A stretch of DNA of 64,000 bases from Orbilia blumenaviensis (Eukaryota > Ascomycota > Orbiliomycetes > Orbiliales > Orbiliaceae), in contig JAVHNS010000002.1 in the NCBI GenBank assembly GCA_036872755.1, forward strand, positions 2,542,001 to 2,606,000, given 5' to 3'. Shown here piece by piece: positions 11,454 through 23,200 of the stretch. The notes below the pieces were generated by a model. That model ran no database searches. It was not told the origin of the DNA and worked only from the letters and a program-made list of their open reading frames with translations. Both the position numbers and the translations under genes were made by a program. Within the stretch, counting starts at the first letter, position 1. Each line of letters begins with the position of its first letter.

Positions 11454-14400
11454 ATCACTACTGTACTATTCGAAAGCTACTTACAGGAGCCAAACTGTGG
11501 CAATATTTCCTAAAGTTTTACTGCTTAGTCTAGGCCGCCTATCTATAGCACACCTAAGCAGTGTTATAGAATGGTACGAGGAGGAATGAAGAACTCAGGG
11601 GGTGAATAGATGATCGTCTCAAATTTCGAAGTTAACAAGACAAGCATTCATACGTAGTGAGCGCAGCCATATGCATATATGCTCCGTAAACTTGTCCGAT
11701 ACCCTTGGCTCCTTATGCCATATTCATATTGGTGTCACATCCACTATCAAGTAAAAGTTCTGGAATATCGTAATATCGTAATACGAAACCAGGGCGCCGG
11801 AAGATGTGACGGGGCCAGGAAGCTCTTGCATAATAATGGCACATCGCGCAATACTACAGCGAGTACTCTATTTTTTATTTTTAGTTTTAAATTTGCCCTA
11901 GAAACATTTTGTGCGCCATTCTCGAAGGGATAGGGAAAAACGTGGGAAGCCAAGCATTCGCTCTGTGGGGACAGAACTGACACCTGAGGCGGCACTATCA
12001 CATCACGCTCGTGCGGCATGTCACTGACGAGCGGGCTATGCGGCAGTAAGTGGACCCTTAACATGCCGCCGAAATCGCATCTGGACGAAACCCCACAATG
12101 CGGCAGGTTACGAAATATGTGGCACCACTGCCAGGCCCCTTCGTTGACGCTAAACCACCTCGACGATATAACCCTTCTAACCGGTACAGGCAATTGCATT
12201 CATTTTCGGCTGGTGCATCATGTACCTGTTGCTTCGTACCTTAACCAACGAAGCCCATCTCCACCACATCGCATGAACAAAAACAGCCAGCGCTCACCCC
12301 CCAGGCGTTGCAGCAAGCAGTTTCGCCATTAGTACGAAATATTCTAGTTTGGTATTAATGAAATGATTGCATGCTTGCTATTGACAGGTCGAAGCTAGTT
12401 CGAATCCGTAGACCGAGTGCGCGAGCTCTCGCAATTTCGACCGCCGGTGGTGGCTCTTCTTCTTCTCTCTTATCAGGCATTTTGGGTTAACATGGCTACT
12501 TTCAGGCTGTCGAAACAACTAGTTAGCCACAGGAAACCGCGGCTTAGCATAAGAAGTAAGTTCTTTTTTTTTTTTTTTTAAGTCTTCGGAACTCGCAAAA
12601 CAAAACATCTATAGTTGTATATATAATAGTATGTAGACGCTATAGGGGGGTAAAGACTTGGAGAGGGCATGACGACCCGGGAGGTTTTTTAAGCTTAATT
12701 CATTTCCCATACCACATGCTCACACACACCTCATACACACTTGCACGCATACGCACAGCTTGTTGCACAGGATCGATCACGGAGTATCCCGTCAAAGACA
12801 TTTTATTGGGGCGCTAGGACATGTGCTCGCCCCCCGGATCGGTGCTTCTAGAAGGACACAACATCTAACAGTAGTGAATAAATAGCACGCCGGTCCTTTT
12901 ATTCTGGATCACAACAGGAGGCATCTACATGGCCTAAAAAAATTGAAACATGTGCTTTGATATCATGATTTGTGGTGGTGGTGGTACATGAAGTATACAA
13001 TGAGGATACTATTTATCATATTGTCTGGCAGATCTGGGTACAATCGACGCTGTACCAGGCAGGTCATTTTGTCTCGTGAATCCTCTTTTCTTTTTGATTA
13101 TCGATTGGCAATCCTAACGTATTAATATTATGTATGGAGAAATGTACATTGTACCGGGCGATAACTGCTACATACAATACATACACCTGCTTCGCATATC
13201 GTGCCGAAATTCACTCGACTGTTGACGAACGTTATGTACTGCGTATGTATGTATGTACTTAATGTCGAAAAAAAAAAAAAAAAACTTCCCGTTTCTTTTT
13301 CATTTCCCGATGGCCGGGCCAGTATCGTGTGCAGGAATACCAGGGTTGGCATTAAACCCCCCCCCAACGGCGGCAAGAGAGCCAGGGCTCGCAGAAGGAG
13401 CGCCTCCCTCTAAAAAAAAAAAAAGTAAACTTTTTTTTTGTTTTTATACTGGCTTTTTTAACTCGAAGGACACTGCTTTTGAATGTATCCCGTCTGGTGG
13501 TATTATATCGCTAACTAACTTGGCTCCCCCGGCAGATATTGGAACCAGTCTCGTTCGGGTAGGACCCTTTAAGGGACTTCCTTTCTTTGCCAGCATAGCA
13601 ACGAAGGAATGGTTCCGATTCTCCGTAGCTGACGGCGGGGGCGCAATTTTACCTTTTCGTGCAGGTGATGCTTGAAATTGATATTTAAGATGAAAGGGCA
13701 TATATAGTCAGGTAAAGAAAAAAGGAAGAGGCTGTGGATGGTAGGTTTTCTGTAGGAAGTTTGAAGAGCTCTACGGGTTTCTTTAGCCGGTATCAGGTTC
13801 CTGCCCCAGCCCAAGACTTTAACAAAAAAAAGCGCTTGAAGAGAAAATAATAATAATGATAATAGCATGAAGAAGATAAAACTCCAACAACAGGAAAGGG
13901 TCCCCAAGAATTGTTATAGTTGAATTACAGTTAGCTAATGAATCCAACTGCGGGATTCATAATTTTTCCTGCTTTTGGTTGCCTTTTTTGCAATTGGGGG
14001 TTCCTTTTTACCTGGGACCCTTCTTCTTTGCAGATTAGAAACGGCAGGCAGGCAACGGAAAAACATTTTTATTCAGATGAATTTAGCCATGCGAGTGAAA
14101 TAGCGGAATACAACGGAGTGCAGATTTCTTTGCTCGAGTGCACTGCTTGATTGATTGATTGCTCTACTTGCTTGCCTGCTGCTTGCTTGCCTTATGCTTG
14201 CTTGGGGCATGCATGGTAAGTTACTTACTCACTTAGTAAAAGCTGGATAGACACAGGTAGAGCAGTAATTGTCAAACGGGACATGGATATTGCTATCGAT
14301 AGAAATCGTGAATTAGAATTATGATTATTGGTCCAGCCCCTCAAACCTTAAGCCTCTCCTCCGCACACGGAAAGAAGAAACGAAGGTGTCAAAAATAAGC

Positions 14401-15767
14401 GAAACGCAGTTAACGAACAAAAAAAAAAAAGCATGCTTGCTTGCTTCAGATTGCTTGGGGTCCTGCTTTTCCTCTGGGCTAAAAAAAATGATCACTGCAT
14501 ATATCGTGGAGAAGAGGGGGGGGGGAAGGAAAGGAAGTAGAAAGTAGAAGTTCACATGCCACATGGGAGGGGGGTATAGTAGAGAAGAAAGCAAAAAAAA
14601 AAAAAAAAAAAAGCAGCTAATGTAGCTACGACGTAGATGCCAATGCTGTTTCAGGCATTTACGATGCAAGTATGTCTCGCTCGCTCTCGTCTCGTTGGCT
14701 TTTTCGTTAACTCTAAATCTTTCTCTCTCTCTTTCTTTCTATTCTTTCGTAGGTGGTTTAACCGTTGCAGGTTATGTCGTTCGCATTGCCTTGACTTTTT
14801 TGGAGGTAGCCTTGCATGCATTCGTCCAAAGATTCGAGAGTTTTTGGACTTCCTCTTTTAATTCAATCTTAAAAAACAAATATCGTTTGTTACCGTCTAC
14901 CGAGTAGCACGGTTTCTTACTATTGCATATTTTAGATCGTGTGGCGTGAGCAGAAAGAATATAGCAGAACCAAAAAAAAAAAAAAAAAAAGTCTCCTAGT
15001 CATGTAAGCCAAGTCAGTTTCGGGTGCAGCGAAGGAAGAGGCGGCCGATAAACGAGCTCAGCATTGGACTTGGACAGCCTTTTGGCAGATCGCGATGATT
15101 TCGGCGGAGCAAGATATTCTTCGAGAGAGAGAGAGAGAATTTTATAACTATCAATTACTAATGAAGACTAACAGATAATTGTTTTGTTTTGTTTGTAGTT
15201 GTTTATTTGTATTTGTTAAATTTCTAGATGTATATTTGATTTCTATTTATATTTTAGAATCTTTTTGTGAGTGAGCAGAGATGTATGTAATCTATCGACA
15301 AAGAAAGATCGTGCCCATACATAGGTCCATTTTTAGAATTTCCCGACGAAACCAGAAAAAAAAGAGAAACAAACATCAAGATAAGGAAATTAAGAGGAAA
15401 ATATAAGATAAGATAAGAGAGGAGGGTTGTTTTAAAAAAGAGAGGGTATATAGCGACCGAAAGAAAAATCGTGCAAGGAAACTGCAGTATCTCTGTATCG
15501 TCAATAATAAAAAATAAAAAATAGATAAAAGAAAAAGCATCCACTGGTATCAATTTTAAAATCTCCAACTCCGAGTAAGCAAATAAGAAAAAAAAAGAGA
15601 TAGTAGCCTTCCCCAAGATCCCAGATATAGGAAAAGTCATATAAATTCATACTCCAAAAGACGCACTTTTAATAAAAAGAGATCTAGAGATCCTCGTAGA
15701 ACCGTAACTTTTCGGAAATAGGAAATAAATATCGGAAAATAAAAGGAAAATAAAAGGCCCCGTTTGC
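11136..15767. other. 4.6 kb intergenic region, convergent side of nst1 and the GDS1-like gene
   Basis: The two flanking genes converge here, so both 3' ends lie in it, but 4.6 kb is far more than their UTRs need. No coding family is recognisable. Content: poly(T) 11420-11449, a poly(T) run near 12564, poly(A) 13268-13284, a weak open stretch at 13444-13701 without family resemblance, TGAT/TTGC tetranucleotide runs (14150-14200), poly(A) 14593-14612 and 14972-14990, GA repeats near 15125-15139, and AT-rich DNA up to the gene at 15768. Confidence 0.55.
11420..11449. repeat. Poly(T) homopolymer, 30 nt
   Basis: Run of T about 285 nt after the nst1 stop codon. It may lie in or just beyond the nst1 3' UTR. 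No poly(A) site can be assigned from the sequence alone. Confidence 0.85.
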
Positions 15768-16940
15768 TTAGAATGCTCCAAGGAGAGCATCTAGCTCTTG
15801 AAGATTGACTGTCTCAGGGCTCTTCAAATCGCTCCAGCTCTCGTATGAGTAGCTTTCGGGGGCATCTCCAAGCTTGAATGTTGTCACAATCTCAAGGTTC
15901 TTACGAACACCAGTGGCCTCGGCTTTGGGCGAAACTGGTCTAACGATTGGGCTCGGGTGAGGAACGGCGGGGGTATTGATATTGTACGGTCCCAAAAAGT
16001 GGACGTGGTGATCGTGCTCAATTACGGTCTCTTCGTCCATGGCGAGCGGTGGGGTAGGCACACCGGCTCTTAGATCCCGGGAAGCAGACCTGTGCTTGAT
16101 AGATAGCGAAATAGCACTATCCGAGAATTCCTGTTCGTCACCTTCAAGAGGTGGCGAATTGCGCGAGGAAGGGGAACCAGACCGGTCTCTGGAGAAAATA
16201 GAGGTGGTATCGTCAAGGTCCTCCTGCTCTTCCTCATGTTCATTATCGAAAAATTCGATTTCCGGACTGGGCGACGGAATTCTACGTCGTCGCTCCTGTT
16301 CCTCCTCGGCTTCATCGGTTGGAGCTGGGGATACAACGATCCTGGCGGGCATTGGGAGCTCGAATTCTGGGATCGGTTGGTGTTCGGTATTGGTAAGGAA
16401 GAAATATGTTCGTTTTGGATGGGTAGTGATCAATTCTTTGTCAAGGACACATGGCTTGTCTTCACTGAAGTCCTTTCGCTTCAAATACAGATTTAAACGG
16501 GACGAAATTATGGCATGTGGGTTTGCCGAACTGTAGCATGAGATGTTAGAAAAATGTGGTTTTCCTTAGAAGGAAGCTCCGAAAATTGCTACTTACTTGT
16601 CAATGAGGGAAACACCGCTAGTATTGCCAAAGCCATTGACAAGCTCCCTAACGGTGTGTGGTCTATTTCCAGAACGTTCAAGTACTCTGACTACGATGCT
16701 TACAATTTCGTCGTCGATTTCTTCATAGTTGATTGGTTGGTCCTGGTGCGATGGTGGCGATGGTGGCGGCGTGGGGCCCAATTCCGGTCTGATAACATGG
16801 TGGACCCTCTTGACCCGCTTCGAAGGCGGTTGATCCGTAACATCGGCTGGTGGCGATGGTCTATGGTGCTTGACAGCGGCGGGCACAGAAATTCCGAGAG
16901 AGGCGAGAGAGACAGATTTCCTTCTTGTATTATAAACCAT
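15768..16940 (-). CDS. GDS1-like winged-helix domain protein
   Basis: Probable nuclear regulator related to yeast Gds1, a protein named for growth phenotypes on non-fermentable carbon; its molecular role is poorly defined. Exons (minus): 16597-16940 and 15768-16530, joined by a 66-nt GT-AG intron, give 368 aa. The conserved block spans the junction: DDEIVSIVVRVLERSGNRP, then VRELVNGF, then SANPHAIISSRLNLYLKR, then CVLDKELITTHPKRTYFFLT. This is the winged-helix signature of the family. The N terminus has a basic patch (PPSKRVKRVHH) that could be a nuclear localisation signal. The C-terminal half is Ser/Pro/Glu-rich and low in complexity, ending in LQELDALLGAF. The family assignment is from memory of the motif, so the DNA-binding role is inferred. 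Confidence 0.78.
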
Positions 16941-18933
16941 ATTGCCTTTTTAAGAAAAATCGTAAGAAAGAAATAAAAATATAAAAATATAAAAAAAATT
17001 AAAAAAAATAAATCGTCAAGTAAGAAATATTTTTTTAATGTGGTGAAGATATCCAGGTATTTTTACTTTATGTGTTATCGAGAACACCGTGGGGTTGACC
17101 AAAATAGTATGACTGATATATCTTTGTGCAACGAGAGGGTTTCGAGAAATAACTCTCAGAGAAGAGAAAAATGCGGCGGGGCGAAAATGAGATCGAGATG
17201 TAAATGATGATCGTTTGGCTCCGCGAACGAGCTCAGGTTGGCAAATCCTAATCAAAGGTAGCAACTCTGTTGACGGCTCGAAGTGAAAACAGCCTTGGTT
17301 TCCGATTAAGCTGCGTCTATCACAAGATGGTTCTCTTCGGAAACGTCGGTTTGGTTTTTGTTGTGATCCCGACAGGTGGATGGATTAATCCGAATTGCGG
17401 GTATCGAACAGCTTCCTGTGCGTACGTTTTCGTTTGCACCAATGGGGGGAAGAAAAATGGTTGGATATAAAGAAAAACGTTTGCTAATGAAGATAAATAA
17501 TATAATAAGAAAACCAATCGGTGGCAACAACAGCTCAATGTTGGATACCTGATTGAATGATGAGAAAGACAAGAACACTGGATGAGAGGGAAAGAGGTCA
17601 GTCTATCTATGAAAAAACAAGAGGACAGCAAGGAAAAAAGATGGGGAAGTTGGGTATAATAGGTGGTGGGTAGGGAAATAGCGGAGGGGAGGAATTCGTC
17701 GAATGCAGATAGCAGCAATCTCTCGTGTGTATACTCTTCCCTCTTCTTCCTCCAGGCGGGAAACTTTTTTTTAGACTCCACCCCAGAAAAATAAAATATG
17801 ATTCGCACCTTGTAGCGGTGAACTCTTTTGGTATGATTCCTGCTCTTCTCTCACAACTTTTCTGTCCTGCGACACAACGATCCAAACTTAACTGACTGGG
17901 GTTAGGGTGGATGCATGACGCTCGCTGCACTCTTCTCTTCTGCTCCCTGCTAAACTGCTTTGTTCACCCTCATCGCCATTGGTCAAGCATGGGTCAACAC
18001 CCGAGTGGAGATGCTGGTTCTTTCTTCTGACTTTCTTCCGTTACTCTTCTGTAAAGAGTGGGGAGACCTGTTGCTGCATCTGGAGGAAGACGAGAAGTCA
18101 AACGCTAAAGCGCTCTGTCAAGCCCCAGGACTGCTTTAGCGTTGGCCACAACGGGTGGAATCCCTGCAAGTAAACCTCGCAAAAAATGTCGACCAAAAAA
18201 ATTTTTTTTGCCAAAAATTCGAACGATTATGGATTGTGTGTGCCGTTTCCCACCCTAAAACAAAGCCCACACCCACACCCACATACCAATACCATCTGCA
18301 GTGCTTCTTGCAGGTCATACTCATAATGGAGCATCGGGCATAACAAGGAACCCCAAAATGTGATATGGGGGGTCATGTTGGATAGGCTTTATCTGCCCGG
18401 CTAAATGTTGGCAAATCCTTTTTTTTTTTTTTGGTCAGAATGATCAAGTCTTGTTCATCCTGACTCCTTCGTCAGATTTTGTGAACCTGCTTGAGACAAG
18501 TCGTCGACCACCGTCGATTTAGTGGATGTAGATCCCCTATCTAGACAGTAATGGGGCGACGCTTCCGGTCCATTATCGCGGAGGGGGTGAGAAGTGGGCG
18601 GGCGAGCAAGAAAAAGCTGCCGTAAGGCTGTGAATAAGGTTGTGATGTAACTGATAGTCGAGCTCCTGTTTGGGTAGTCTCTGTGGCTCCGAACCGGTCC
18701 AATCATAATCCTTGTCGGTATCTTTATGCCGGAGCCGCTAGAATGCCGCATCAAAATTCCAGAATTAGTTTTACCGAGTTCCCTGCCACCAGAACGGCAT
18801 CCTGCCGCTTATCAAAACGAACGTGCATCCTGTGGGATTCGCCAGCGTTACAGAATATCGGAGCTCGGTTGGTCCCTGAAAAGACATTAATGAGATCATC
18901 CAATTTCTCCTGTGCGTGTCAATCAGCAACAGA
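16941..18933. other. Intergenic region upstream of the GDS1-like gene
   Basis: Holds the promoter and leader of the GDS1-like gene (minus strand, start 16940) and the 3' end of the methyltransferase gene. The first 100 bases are extremely A-rich in the plus sense. A poly(T) run lies at about 18420-18432, and CCCACA repeats lie near 18268-18283. No credible gene. Confidence 0.55.
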
Positions 18934-20431
18934 CTATTTGCTTTCCGAACCAGGTTCAGTAGTTTGATCCTGATTTCGCGAGCGTGGAGAAGCTTCAATA
19001 AGCCAGGTGGTTCCGAGATGGAATCTCGAAATTTTGGTGACCACGAGGCCACTTTCCTCGAGTAATCTACCAATATCCCGGTTCCAGAAGCAACCCCAGT
19101 TTCTAGCGTGATCCAGAACATAAGCGTCTAGAATATTATTCAACCAGTCGTAATGGGATCTTCCATGCTCTAAGAGCAATATTTTGCCTCCGGGTTTGCA
19201 GTGTTGTTCGAGGTTTCGGAGTGTCTCAACAGGGCACTTCTGAGAACAAAGGCCCATGGTCTGAACAACCCTGTCAAAGCCTTCCCCGGAAGGTGACTTA
19301 ATCGGCTGGCTGGCATCCTGCGGGGAAAATGAGATGTGACCGTAGCGCGGATACCGGCCTATAGAAAAATGAACGCAAGCGTTAATTAAAAGCACGATCA
19401 TGAAGTCTACCGAGGCAAGGGACACGTACGCTCGAAATCATCCTTTGCAATTATCAGCATATTAGGACTGTTATCTACCATCGTAACTGATTTGCAATTT
19501 CGAACAGGATAGTATGCATTGTTACGCCCGGTGCCCGCCGAAGCTTCAAGAACATCACCCTACATCGTCCACGATTAGTATGCCCGGTAAAACAGCAAAT
19601 TTCCGTCGCATTAATAATATGCCACAGGCTTGGAACCAAAAACTGAACCAAATGACGATCGCTGCCGCAGAGCCCGTTTTCTACGGACCACGCCACCAGC
19701 TTTGAATAAACGGCCAATAAACTGTAAAATGATTCGCTCACCTGTAATCCCCACATCATCCACCTCCTCAAGAAAGGCATTCCCATAAAAAATTCACTCC
19801 ACCTAACATTTGAATCATACTTCCCAGAAATATTCTCATAAACCTGATGTGTGTCAATGTCGGGTCTATCTTTCACCCCAAGTCTATATTGCTTCTCATT
19901 CTCATCGTTTAGTTTAACGGCTTTCCCATATTGGATATAGAGATAGACACCGTAAGATGATAAAGCGTAGACTCCAATTCCTGTGATCCAGTATATACCC
20001 TTGACCCGTTTGATCTTTTGAGCAGAGGTCAGTGTTGTAGAAGGGCGCTCGTCAACAACTATGTTTGGGTATTTCTGTTTCGGTGCAGGAGGTCGGAGGG
20101 GTGTTCGGGGGGCCCCGGGACCTTGAGATAGTATCCTCGGTGGTTGAACTCTATGCAGAAGGAAAGGTTAGCATCAGGACTATGCATATCAATTAAGCTC
20201 CAAGGAGGCAATATGGAATCACCTTTCAAGTTTTTGAAACTGGGGCTTGGAATTTTGAGATGACTCTCTCGAAGTAGTTGGATTTGAGCCTCGTCGAGAA
20301 CCACGCCGCGGACTTGGATGTTGTGCAGGTGTCGGCTTGGTGTCTTCCTTGGGAGTTGCAGTAGCTTCCTTGGAGATCGAAGTTGGATCCCATTCACTAA
20401 AACCCTTGAAGCCTTTGTTTGGAGGGGCCAT
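18934..20431 (-). CDS. OMS1-like membrane-anchored SAM-dependent methyltransferase
   Basis: Predicted class I S-adenosylmethionine methyltransferase with one N-terminal membrane anchor. Yeast Oms1 has the same layout and sits in the mitochondrial inner membrane, so that location is an inference. Exons (minus): 20223-20431, 19742-20150, 19430-19559, 18934-19358, giving 390 aa. The N-terminal 110 residues are Pro/Ser/Arg-rich. A hydrophobic segment, GIYWITGIGVYALSSYGVYLYI, lies at about 121-142. SAM-binding motif I, VLEASAGTGRN, is at 209-219, with the acidic VDNSPNM shortly after, and a later motif GGKILLLEHGRSHYDWLN fits the METTL7/OMS1-type fold. The substrate is unknown. The first donor is GTGATT, weaker than the others. 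The protein ends in a polar tail without a sorting motif that I recognise. Confidence 0.82.
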
Positions 20432-21476
20432 GTTGGAATATTGAAACTCTTCTATCAAATGTCTGTGCTCCTTGTTGTCGCAGTCGGAAATAGTTCTGCC
20501 TACAGCTCAAGGGGGTTGAAGAAGCATTGCATCGAAGACGTCAAGTAGTCGGTAGCCTGAATCTGTGTCGATTGAGCCGGATTTCCCAAAGTTCAATTGT
20601 CGAATCTCATGTCGAAGCCCCCAAAAAATTGAAGATAGGTTACTGAAGCTTGAAGAAATTTTATATGCAAGGGAATGAGCAATTGGGACAGGCCTGGCCA
20701 GTTTGGGCTCCAATCAACGGTCTTGGTGGAACCATGAAAATCCCAGCGTCAACGACATGCAACAGGGTCAACACACAATTTTCGACTCAACACGCCTGTA
20801 AAATGATGCTATTGGCCAGTCCCATCGCTAGAAATGACACAAGTTGGGAGGGTTTCTTAAGGTTTAAAACAAATGCACTTCTTGGTTTCGCTTGGGTAGC
20901 TTTGAGAAGTTTTGTCGAGATTCTCAAGTTAGACATCGCGCGTCTCAGCTAAGTCAATTCTAGCCTTTTCTTCATAGCCACGAGGCAGAATATGTAACTA
21001 TAAATTTAAACGTGAAACATCAACATGCTACGCTTGACGTCGATTGACTTCGTAGTTCGTTATATCGCCATCCATATACGACTCAACACTTGATTGATCA
21101 ATCAATCAATCGTGGCCTAGCTGTAAAATTATACAAGCACGATAGTACTAATGAAAATTTCTATCAATTTATACCGCCGTATCTATTTTTCTGGAATTCG
21201 TGTCATGAGATCTGCCCTGTACAACCCGAGACTGTGACTACCTAATAAATTATAGTCGCTTCTTTTTGGGATCCACACCGACTTAGTCTTGTAAACGGGA
21301 CTGCGCGAAGGTTAGAATACCCACAAATCAATACAGCAGGCATTTGATGAAAACGCCTACCATTTGTTATAATAATCTTTATTGCGCAGTTGCCTTGTTT
21401 CCAGTATGTGCATATAAGGTTAGTCTCGGTACATCGAATATGACGCTTGGATGAATATACAATTTGTTGCATGAGA
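20432..21476. other. Intergenic, promoter of the OMS1-like gene
   Basis: Contains the upstream region of the methyltransferase gene and the 3' end of the FAD oxidase gene. A short TGATTGATCAATCAATCA palindromic run lies near 21092-21110. No gene, tRNA or long repeat seen. Confidence 0.5.
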
Positions 21477-23200
21477 TTATGGGTCTATTCTTAACACTTC
21501 ACGAAGTTCAGCTCTTTCGGTTCCGTTTCTGCTGCCATCATAAGTAACAACAGTCCCTTCAACCGGGTCTCTTAACTTCCAGAGATGTTGGAGGTCCTCT
21601 TCCAGTTTCTTCTCGATTCCGTCTGTGATCTTTTCTCCGAGTACTGGTAAGAACTTGAATGCGTGTCCACTGCCCCCGGTTGCTAGAAATAGACGGTCAA
21701 TTGTTGGGTGGTAGGATACGACGAAGTCACCGGTAGGCCTGCCAAGTGCTCTGATTAGTCTCTAAGATCTTCATACCTGGGAGTTCAAGTGCTGTAACTT
21801 ACGTATCAGTATACCAACATAACCTTGTCTTTTTGAAACCCCTTCCTTTCAAGCTTGGTACCATATCCCCCAGCCCCTTCGCTAATATATCTTCATCATC
21901 CTGCGGAATCCTTACGCCTGGCAAACTCACGGCAGTTACCGGCCTACTAACCACTACTTCGCAGCCTGCCTTCTCCCAATCTTCCCCTTCCACACTATTC
22001 AAGTACCCGAAAGCATGTCTTGCAATCTTCAGTATACCTCCTCGAGGCGGGAATATAAACATTCCATTCGATAAGTCCAGGGTTACCGGAATATCCTTCA
22101 ACTGGGCCTCTTCCCCTTCACTGACCTCTACATATGCCATAACCTGTCCTGTAGCTACTGCCCTTCCCGCCAGATCCAATAATCCAGGGCTCCAGGCTCC
22201 CGCTGCTAGCACTGTAATATCCGCAGACAGCATATCTCCATTCTTCATAACCACTCCTTCAACCTTTTTCTTCCCAGCTGTTCCTTCATTGTCGATTGTG
22301 CCGAGGTCCTTCTTTATCCAGAGCATCTCCACTTCTCCTTCTAAAAACTTAATATTCCCACGCTTTTCGCATTGTTCCCTGACCCAAACCATTGCAGCCT
22401 GAGCATCTGCCCACCCACTAAAAGGGTTTATATATCCTTTACTACCCGTCACGCCACCAGTTCCCATAGCTTCCCTGATAGCATCCTTGTCATCTAAAGA
22501 CTTGACACTATCTCCCATCCCTAGAGCAGCAGCCTGCTCTTTCATATTTTTATAAGATTCCGTAACATAATCCACATCTCCATCCCCAACGAGGACAAGC
22601 CCGGATTCAGAATATCGGTTTTGGGCACCAACGCCGGCATAAATAGCCCTACTTGGACTAACACCCTCAGCGATATCGCTGCCACTGTCGTTCTCCGGTA
22701 ACCGCCATATTTCTAACGCTTCGGCTGCGAGTCGTGCGTATATTGGGTCTTTATAATCCGCCCGTATGATCCTAGAGGAGTCGATTGATGACCCATCGAC
22801 TGCAGGGAACGGTGATCTGTCGATTACGGTGATTTTAGTTGAAGCATAAGCTGGGCGGTGAGAGAGAGAAAGTGCCGTAGTGACTGGAGTATGTAGTATG
22901 TTAGACTGGATGAACTGTCGGGCTTTTTTTTTTTTGTAACTTTTTTGTTGGGGAGGAGAGTAGAGATAGCTGCTGGGAGCAAGCTCTAGCTAAAGCTACA
23001 AGGGCACGGCGACCGCCTAGTTCCTTTCTTTCCTTCCTTCTTTCCTTTTTTTTCTTCGTGTACACGGGTTAAGGGGTATAAGGACATAAGAATCACGTAC
23101 GTCCAAATACACCAGACCCGATAATAATTATTGCAGACGGAGGACCATCGCCGGACCGTGGTTCCTCGACGACGGAAGGGGTTGGCGGGATAAGTGGCAT
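21477..23200 (-). CDS. FAD-dependent amine oxidase, sarcosine/fructosyl-amino-acid oxidase type
   Basis: Predicted flavoenzyme of the DAO/monomeric-sarcosine-oxidase family, which oxidises secondary amines such as sarcosine, pipecolate or fructosyl amino acids to give hydrogen peroxide. Exons (minus): 23101-23200, 21803-22883, 21477-21738, giving 480 aa. The dinucleotide-binding motif IIIIGSGVFGL is at about 24-34, followed by a VIDRSPFP strand and the SSRIIRADY segment typical of this family. Near the C terminus, RLCWYTDTPTGDFVVSYHP holds the Cys (about 389) in the place used for covalent FAD attachment in relatives, and ATGGSGHAFKFLPVLGE is the second FAD-contact block. The C terminus is RIDP, with no SKL-type peroxisomal signal. 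The exact substrate cannot be decided; fructosyl amine is favoured by the CWYTDTP block. The start at 23200 is the only in-frame ATG just before the FAD motif. Confidence 0.85.

Noticed and set aside
12390..12430. GTTCGAATCC word resembling a tRNA T-loop
   Set aside because: The flanking five-base stems do not pair and no D-arm or acceptor stem is found upstream.
13253..13701. Overlapping plus- and minus-strand frames of 85-140 codons
   Set aside because: Bounded by A and T homopolymers, with no conserved motif, splice partner or start context. Could not be supported as a gene.
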